DNA of 8,400 bases from an uncultured Candidatus Woesearchaeota archaeon. Lineage in GTDB: Archaea; Nanobdellota; Nanobdellia; Woesearchaeales; 21-14-0-10-32-9. Positions 5,626 to 8,400 of the stretch are shown here, piece after piece. The notes under the pieces were generated by a model. It saw only the letters and a list, made by a program, of their open reading frames with translations, did not search any database and had not been told where the DNA came from. A program made the translations under genes and the position numbers. The DNA is taken from positions 1 to 8,400 of the forward strand of contig CAITEO010000015.1 in assembly GCA_903891505.1 (NCBI GenBank), read 5' to 3'. Each line of letters starts with the position of its first letter. Position 1 is the first letter of the stretch.

Positions 5626-5758
5626 TTATTTTGTTCTGCCAAAAAATAAAAAATATTTTTTAAGTTTTTTAGTTGTTTGCTGAATTGTTCTTTGATTTAA
5701 CTCGCCTTTGGCGAGATAGATCTGCGCTATGCGCAGCGAGTTTGGCAGAACAAATTAA
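5626..5758. repeat. 133-bp element with 18-bp near-perfect terminal inverted repeats and internal hairpins
   Basis: The outer arms, 5626-5643 (core TTTGTTCTGCCAAA) and 5741-5758 (core TTTGGCAGAACAAA), are inverted copies matching at 17 of 18 positions. Between them are a 14-bp AT palindrome (5648-5661), a GC-rich hairpin CTCGCC-TTT-GGCGAG (5701-5715) and a second GC-rich hairpin CTGCGC-TAT-GCGCAG (5722-5736). An alternative 7-bp pairing, AACTCGC (5699-5705) with GCGAGTT (5736-5742), would enclose the second hairpin. The interior does not code. The arrangement could be a miniature inverted-repeat element, a dispersed REP-like repeat or a structured RNA at the gyrB 3' end. No clear target-site duplication is visible. 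Confidence 0.7.
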
Positions 5759-5870
5759 TGACAGGTAAAAAAGTGAAATAAGAAATGAAAATGATTAAAA
5801 ATATTAAATGAATAAAAAAGAAGAAAAGATCAGAAAAACCTTAAAAATAAACTAGAGAAAATAAAAAGAT

Positions 5871-5888
5871 TAGAAAAAATAAAAAACC
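5871..5888 (-). terminator. T-rich terminator after gyrB
   Basis: On the minus strand, 14 bases past the gyrB stop, the sequence reads GTTTTTTATTTTTTCTA. Further T-rich tracts continue to about 5770. This is typical of archaeal oligo-T termination, possibly at several sites. Confidence 0.55.
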
Positions 5889-5901
5889 AACGCAGCAAAT
5901 C

Positions 5902-7914
5902 TTATATATCCAAGTTCACGACTTTGTCTGAATTCTGTTCGATGAATTGACGTCTAGGTTCAACTTCGGAGCCCATTAACATTGTGAATACTTGGTCTGC
6001 TTCGATCGCATCTTGGATTGTTATTTGTTTAAGTGTTCTAGTTCCAGGATCCATTGTTGTATCCCATAATTGTTCTGGATTCATCTCTCCAAGGCCTTTG
6101 TATCTTTGAAGGGTCACGCCTTTAGCGTCATTCATTGCCGCGAGAATTCTATCTTTGTCTTTCTCGTCGCGAGCATATTGTTTAGAATTTCCTTTCTTGA
6201 TTAAGAAAAGAGGAGGTTGCGCCAAATAAACGTAGCCTGATTCTATTAATGGTCTCATGTATCTAAAGAAGAACGTGAGGATTAGTGTCGCGATGTGGCT
6301 TCCGTCAACATCGGAATCAGTCATGATTATTATTTTATGATATCTTGCTTTTGCGAGGTTGAATTCATCAGCAATTCCTGTTCCAAGTGCAGTTATTATT
6401 GTTAGAATCTCATTCGATGACAATACTTTGTGCAGTCTTGCTTTTTCAACGTTGAGTATTTTTCCTCTAAGTGGAAGTATTGCTTGGTATTCTTTACTTC
6501 GTCCTTGTTTTGCAGAGCCACCTGCGCTGTCTCCTTCAACTAAGTAGAGTTCTGATTTTGAAGGATCTTTTTCTGAGCAATCCGCGAGTTTTCCTGGAAG
6601 CGAGCTTCCTTCAAGAAGTGATTTTCTTCTCGTTAAATCTCTTGCTTTTTTTGCGGCTTCTCTCGCACGCGCAGCGGTTAAGCATTTGTCTATGATTATT
6701 CTTCCGACTGCGGGATTTTCCTGAAGGAAAGTCATAAGTGATGCGTTTGTTACGCTCTCAACTATTCCTTTTACTTCGCTATTTCCGAGTTTTGTTTTTG
6801 TTTGTCCTTCGAATTGTGGTTCAGGAACTTTTACAGATATAATTACAGTGAGTCCTTCAAGTACATCATCGCTTGAGAATCTTCCGTCTTTATCTTTGAA
6901 TAATTTATTTTGCTCGCCGTACGAGTTTAATGTTTTGGTGAGTGCTGCGCGAAAGCCAGTAACATGAGTTCCGCCTTCTGTTGTGTTTATGTTGTTAACA
7001 AAAGATATTAGCATGTCGCTGTATGAATCAGAGTACTGAAGACAAACTTCTGATGTGATGTTATCTTTGTCTTTCGAAAAGTAAATTGGTTTGCATATTG
7101 ACGTCTTTCCTTTGTTTAGAAATTCAACGAAGCTTACAATTCCTCCTTCATAGTGGAATTCTGCTTCTTTTGCAGGTTCAACTCTTTCGTCTATTAATTG
7201 TATTCTAATTCCTTTATTTAGGAATGCGAGTTCTCGAAGGCGTGATTGTACTTGGCCATAATCATACTCTATTGTTTCAGAGAATATTTCTGGGTCTGCC
7301 CAGAATTTAACTATTGTTCCGGTTTTTGTTGTGTCACCAATAACTTTCAATTTCTCAACTGTGATTCCTTTTTCGAATGCAATAAAATGTATTTTTCCTG
7401 CACGTGCAACTGTTATTTCAAGTCTTTTAGATAGTGCGTTCACGACGCTAACGCCTACTCCATGCAATCCGCCTGAGACTTTATATGAATTCTTGTCGAA
7501 TTTTCCTCCGGCGTGAAGTTTTGTTAAAACAAGTTCTACTCCGTGCATGCCTGTTTCTTTGTGTATGTCAACAGGAATTCCTCGGCCGTCATCTTCAACT
7601 GTTACTGCATTGTCTTTGTGGATTATGACTTTGATTAGAGAACAGTATCCGCCCATGGCTTCATCTATTGAGTTATCGACGACTTCTTGTATTAGATGGT
7701 GCAGACCTCTTGGGCCTGTGCTTCCTATGTACATTCCTGGTCTTTTTCTTACTGCTTCAAGTCCCTCGAGAACTTTGATTTGTTCTGAATCATAGTTGGA
7801 TTGTTTTTTCTCATTTAATTGCTCGTCTGGAGTTATAGGTTGCTTGCTTGTAGATTGATTATTTTCGTCTGCCAAATTATGCCCTCTTATGTTGTTTTTT
7901 GCGTTTGAAAACAT
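5902..7914 (-). CDS. gyrB: DNA gyrase subunit B
   Basis: GyrB is the ATPase half of gyrase, the type IIA topoisomerase that introduces negative supercoils with GyrA. The GHKL ATPase domain shows EVVDNSIDEA (77-86, general base E77 and Mg-binding N81), EDDGRGIP (107-114), LHAGGKFDKNSYKVSGGLHG (133-152) and GVGVSVVNALS. The transducer contains NNINTTEGGTH (307-317) and the ATP-contacting QTKTKLGN (371-378). The TOPRIM domain has ELYLVEGDSAGGSAKQGR (455-472, catalytic E460), PLRGKILNVEKAR and the metal-binding DSDVDGSH (533-540). The C-terminus has QRYKGLGEMNPEQLWDTTMDP. It lacks the roughly 165-residue insert of E. coli GyrB, as in most shorter GyrBs. The ATG at 7914 gives 670 residues but has no Shine-Dalgarno. 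An in-frame TTG at 7875 (codon 14) has AGAGGG six bases upstream and would give a product starting ADENNQ, 657 residues long. gyrA is not in the window. Confidence 0.97.
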   Translation of the reverse strand: MFSNAKNNIRGHNLADENNQSTSKQPITPDEQLNEKKQSNYDSEQIKVLEGLEAVRKRPGMYIGSTGPRGLHHLIQEVVDNSIDEAMGGYCSLIKVIIHKDNAVTVEDDGRGIPVDIHKETGMHGVELVLTKLHAGGKFDKNSYKVSGGLHGVGVSVVNALSKRLEITVARAGKIHFIAFEKGITVEKLKVIGDTTKTGTIVKFWADPEIFSETIEYDYGQVQSRLRELAFLNKGIRIQLIDERVEPAKEAEFHYEGGIVSFVEFLNKGKTSICKPIYFSKDKDNITSEVCLQYSDSYSDMLISFVNNINTTEGGTHVTGFRAALTKTLNSYGEQNKLFKDKDGRFSSDDVLEGLTVIISVKVPEPQFEGQTKTKLGNSEVKGIVESVTNASLMTFLQENPAVGRIIIDKCLTAARAREAAKKARDLTRRKSLLEGSSLPGKLADCSEKDPSKSELYLVEGDSAGGSAKQGRSKEYQAILPLRGKILNVEKARLHKVLSSNEILTIITALGTGIADEFNLAKARYHKIIIMTDSDVDGSHIATLILTFFFRYMRPLIESGYVYLAQPPLFLIKKGNSKQYARDEKDKDRILAAMNDAKGVTLQRYKGLGEMNPEQLWDTTMDPGTRTLKQITIQDAIEADQVFTMLMGSEVEPRRQFIEQNSDKVVNLDI

Positions 7915-7950
7915 GCTTTTGTTTGTAATACAAAATATGGTGATTTTGTC

Positions 7951-8063
7951 GTCGATAAAACTATTGCTTTCTTGAGTATGTAAAATGCCTGCTTCTTTAT
8001 AAAGTTTGCGGATTTTAGTTTGTTGTTGTGTTCTTGATTTTAAGTCGACAAAACTGTTGGTTT
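7951..8063. repeat. Pair of imperfect 20-bp direct repeats in the gyrB-HIT divergent intergenic region
   Basis: GTCGATAAAACTATTGCTTT at 7951-7970 and GTCGACAAAACTGTTGGTTT at 8044-8063 match at 17 of 20 positions and lie 93 bases apart start to start. They flank the putative gyrB TATA box. They may be binding sites for one regulator, or chance similarity in AT-rich DNA. Confidence 0.4.
7995..8004 (-). promoter_or_regulatory. Putative TATA box of gyrB
   Basis: CTTTATAAAG is the best TATA-like sequence in the 255-base divergent interval upstream of gyrB. It predicts a start near 7973, with a leader of about 60 nt to the ATG or about 100 nt to the TTG alternative. The palindromic sequence does not fix direction; the divergent HIT gene has its own, closer TATA box. 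Confidence 0.5.
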
Positions 8064-8139
8064 TATTTGTATTCTATTCTGGTTTTTTCTCTTCCTATTT
8101 TGTATTCTTTTAGCTTTATTCTTTTGTTTCCAGGAAATA

Positions 8140-8147
8140 TTTATATA
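8140..8147 (+). promoter_or_regulatory. TATA box of the HIT-family gene (leaderless spacing)
   Basis: TTTATATA is centred about 26-27 bases before the ATG at 8170. No Shine-Dalgarno lies between, so a leaderless transcript is predicted, as for srp54. Confidence 0.65.
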
Positions 8148-8169
8148 CACCTATCCTAACAATTCTTCT

Positions 8170-8400
8170 ATGAATGATGATGAGGAGCTTAAGAATATGA
8201 GTCCTGAGCAGATAGCTGATCTTCAGAGACAGAATTGCATATTTTGTAAAATAATTGCTGGTGAAATCCCTTCGAAGAAAGTTTATGACGACAATCATTT
8301 TATTGGTATTTTAGATATAAATCCTGCAACAGATGGTCACGTGCTTCTTCTTCCTAAGCAGCATGTCCAGATAATGCCTCAGATGAATGGTAATCAAATA
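8170..8400 (+). CDS. HIT-family nucleotide hydrolase/transferase, N-terminal part (3' truncated)
   Basis: The frame is open from ATG at 8170 to the window edge, giving 77 residues. After an acidic N-terminus with SPEQIADLQRQ, it carries the zinc-ribbon pair NCIFCKIIAGEIPSKKVYDD (22-41; C23 and C26), then FIGILDINPATDGHVLLLPKQH (44-65), the conserved core leading toward the HIT motif. HIT proteins of this Hint/PKCI type hydrolyse nucleoside phosphoramidates or dinucleotides; the catalytic H-x-H-x-H lies beyond the window, so activity cannot be judged. It is divergent from gyrB, with 255 bases between the two starts. The start is supported by the well-spaced TATA box. Confidence 0.9.
   Translation, partial: MNDDEELKNMSPEQIADLQRQNCIFCKIIAGEIPSKKVYDDNHFIGILDINPATDGHVLLLPKQHVQIMPQMNGNQI

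Larger units (their letters stand above)
5533..5901. other. Non-coding interval between gyrB and srp54
   Basis: This 369-base stretch has no credible gene. On its left end it holds the srp54 TATA promoter. In the middle is the inverted-repeat element described separately. Its right third (5759-5890) is almost exclusively A, G and T on the plus strand; read from gyrB this is a pyrimidine-rich, oligo-T tail and probably the gyrB 3' end. No tRNA-like TTC arm or CCA-flanked cloverleaf and no CRISPR periodicity were seen. Confidence 0.6.

Noticed and set aside
5759..5870. A purine-rich tract that might encode a small lysine-rich peptide
   Set aside because: Several stops in each plus-strand frame and no ribosome site. 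It is better explained as the T-rich 3' end of the gyrB transcript on the minus strand.
5533..5901. Possible tRNA, CRISPR array or SRP RNA between gyrB and srp54
   Set aside because: The hairpins are two short stems without a T-arm or anticodon arrangement, there is no regularly spaced repeat, and there is no SRP domain IV-like GNAR/GGA-type structure that I could identify.
8116..8298. A minus-strand frame overlapping the HIT gene start
   Set aside because: It runs antisense through the zinc-binding motif of the HIT protein and its TATA box; the translation is low-complexity and has no domain.

Overview
This window most likely comes from an archaeal chromosome with AT-rich DNA. Direct evidence is the set of archaeal-type information-processing genes: an Spt5-type NusG homologue, ribosomal proteins L11 and L21e, RNA polymerase subunit Rpo4/F and SRP54. 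TATA-box promoters and T-rich transcript ends point the same way. Short intergenic gaps, a stand-alone gyrase B subunit and lineage-style protein extensions would fit a DPANN-type archaeon (Woesearchaeota or Pacearchaeota-like), but that placement is an inference.

Layout. Positions 1-2258 (+ strand) hold an information-processing cluster: the end of a probable secE, then spt5, then, after a T-rich terminator and a new TATA promoter, the run rpl11 - rpl21e - rpoF with gaps of 14 and 10 nt. It ends in a T-rich terminator at 2259-2288. From 2311 to 7914 everything is on the minus strand: an MnmC2-like (COG4121) methyltransferase, a four-helix membrane protein of unknown function, an RBBP9/YdeN-type alpha/beta hydrolase whose nucleophile serine appears to be glycine, srp54 one base upstream of that hydrolase, and gyrB. 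A 369-base non-coding stretch between gyrB and srp54 (5533-5901) contains a 133-bp element bounded by near-perfect 18-bp inverted repeats with GC-rich hairpins inside. At the right edge, divergent from gyrB, a HIT-family protein starts at 8170 and runs off the window.

How the genes relate. SecE (part of the SecYEG translocon) and SRP54 (targeting to that translocon) are the protein-export component. Spt5 and RpoF belong to the transcription machinery, L11 and L21e to the large ribosomal subunit, and GyrB to DNA supercoiling. Spacing suggests four or five transcription units. The srp54 and HIT genes have TATA boxes centred about 27 bases upstream of ATG and no Shine-Dalgarno, so their transcripts are probably leaderless. 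Internal operon genes such as rpoF and the hydrolase have recognisable Shine-Dalgarno sequences.

Most of the window is ordinary housekeeping. The items most worth a second look are the inverted-repeat element at 5626-5758, the serine-less hydrolase coupled to srp54, the roughly 85-residue C-terminal extension of L11, and the merged rpl11-rpl21e-rpoF gene order lacking L1, L10 and L12.
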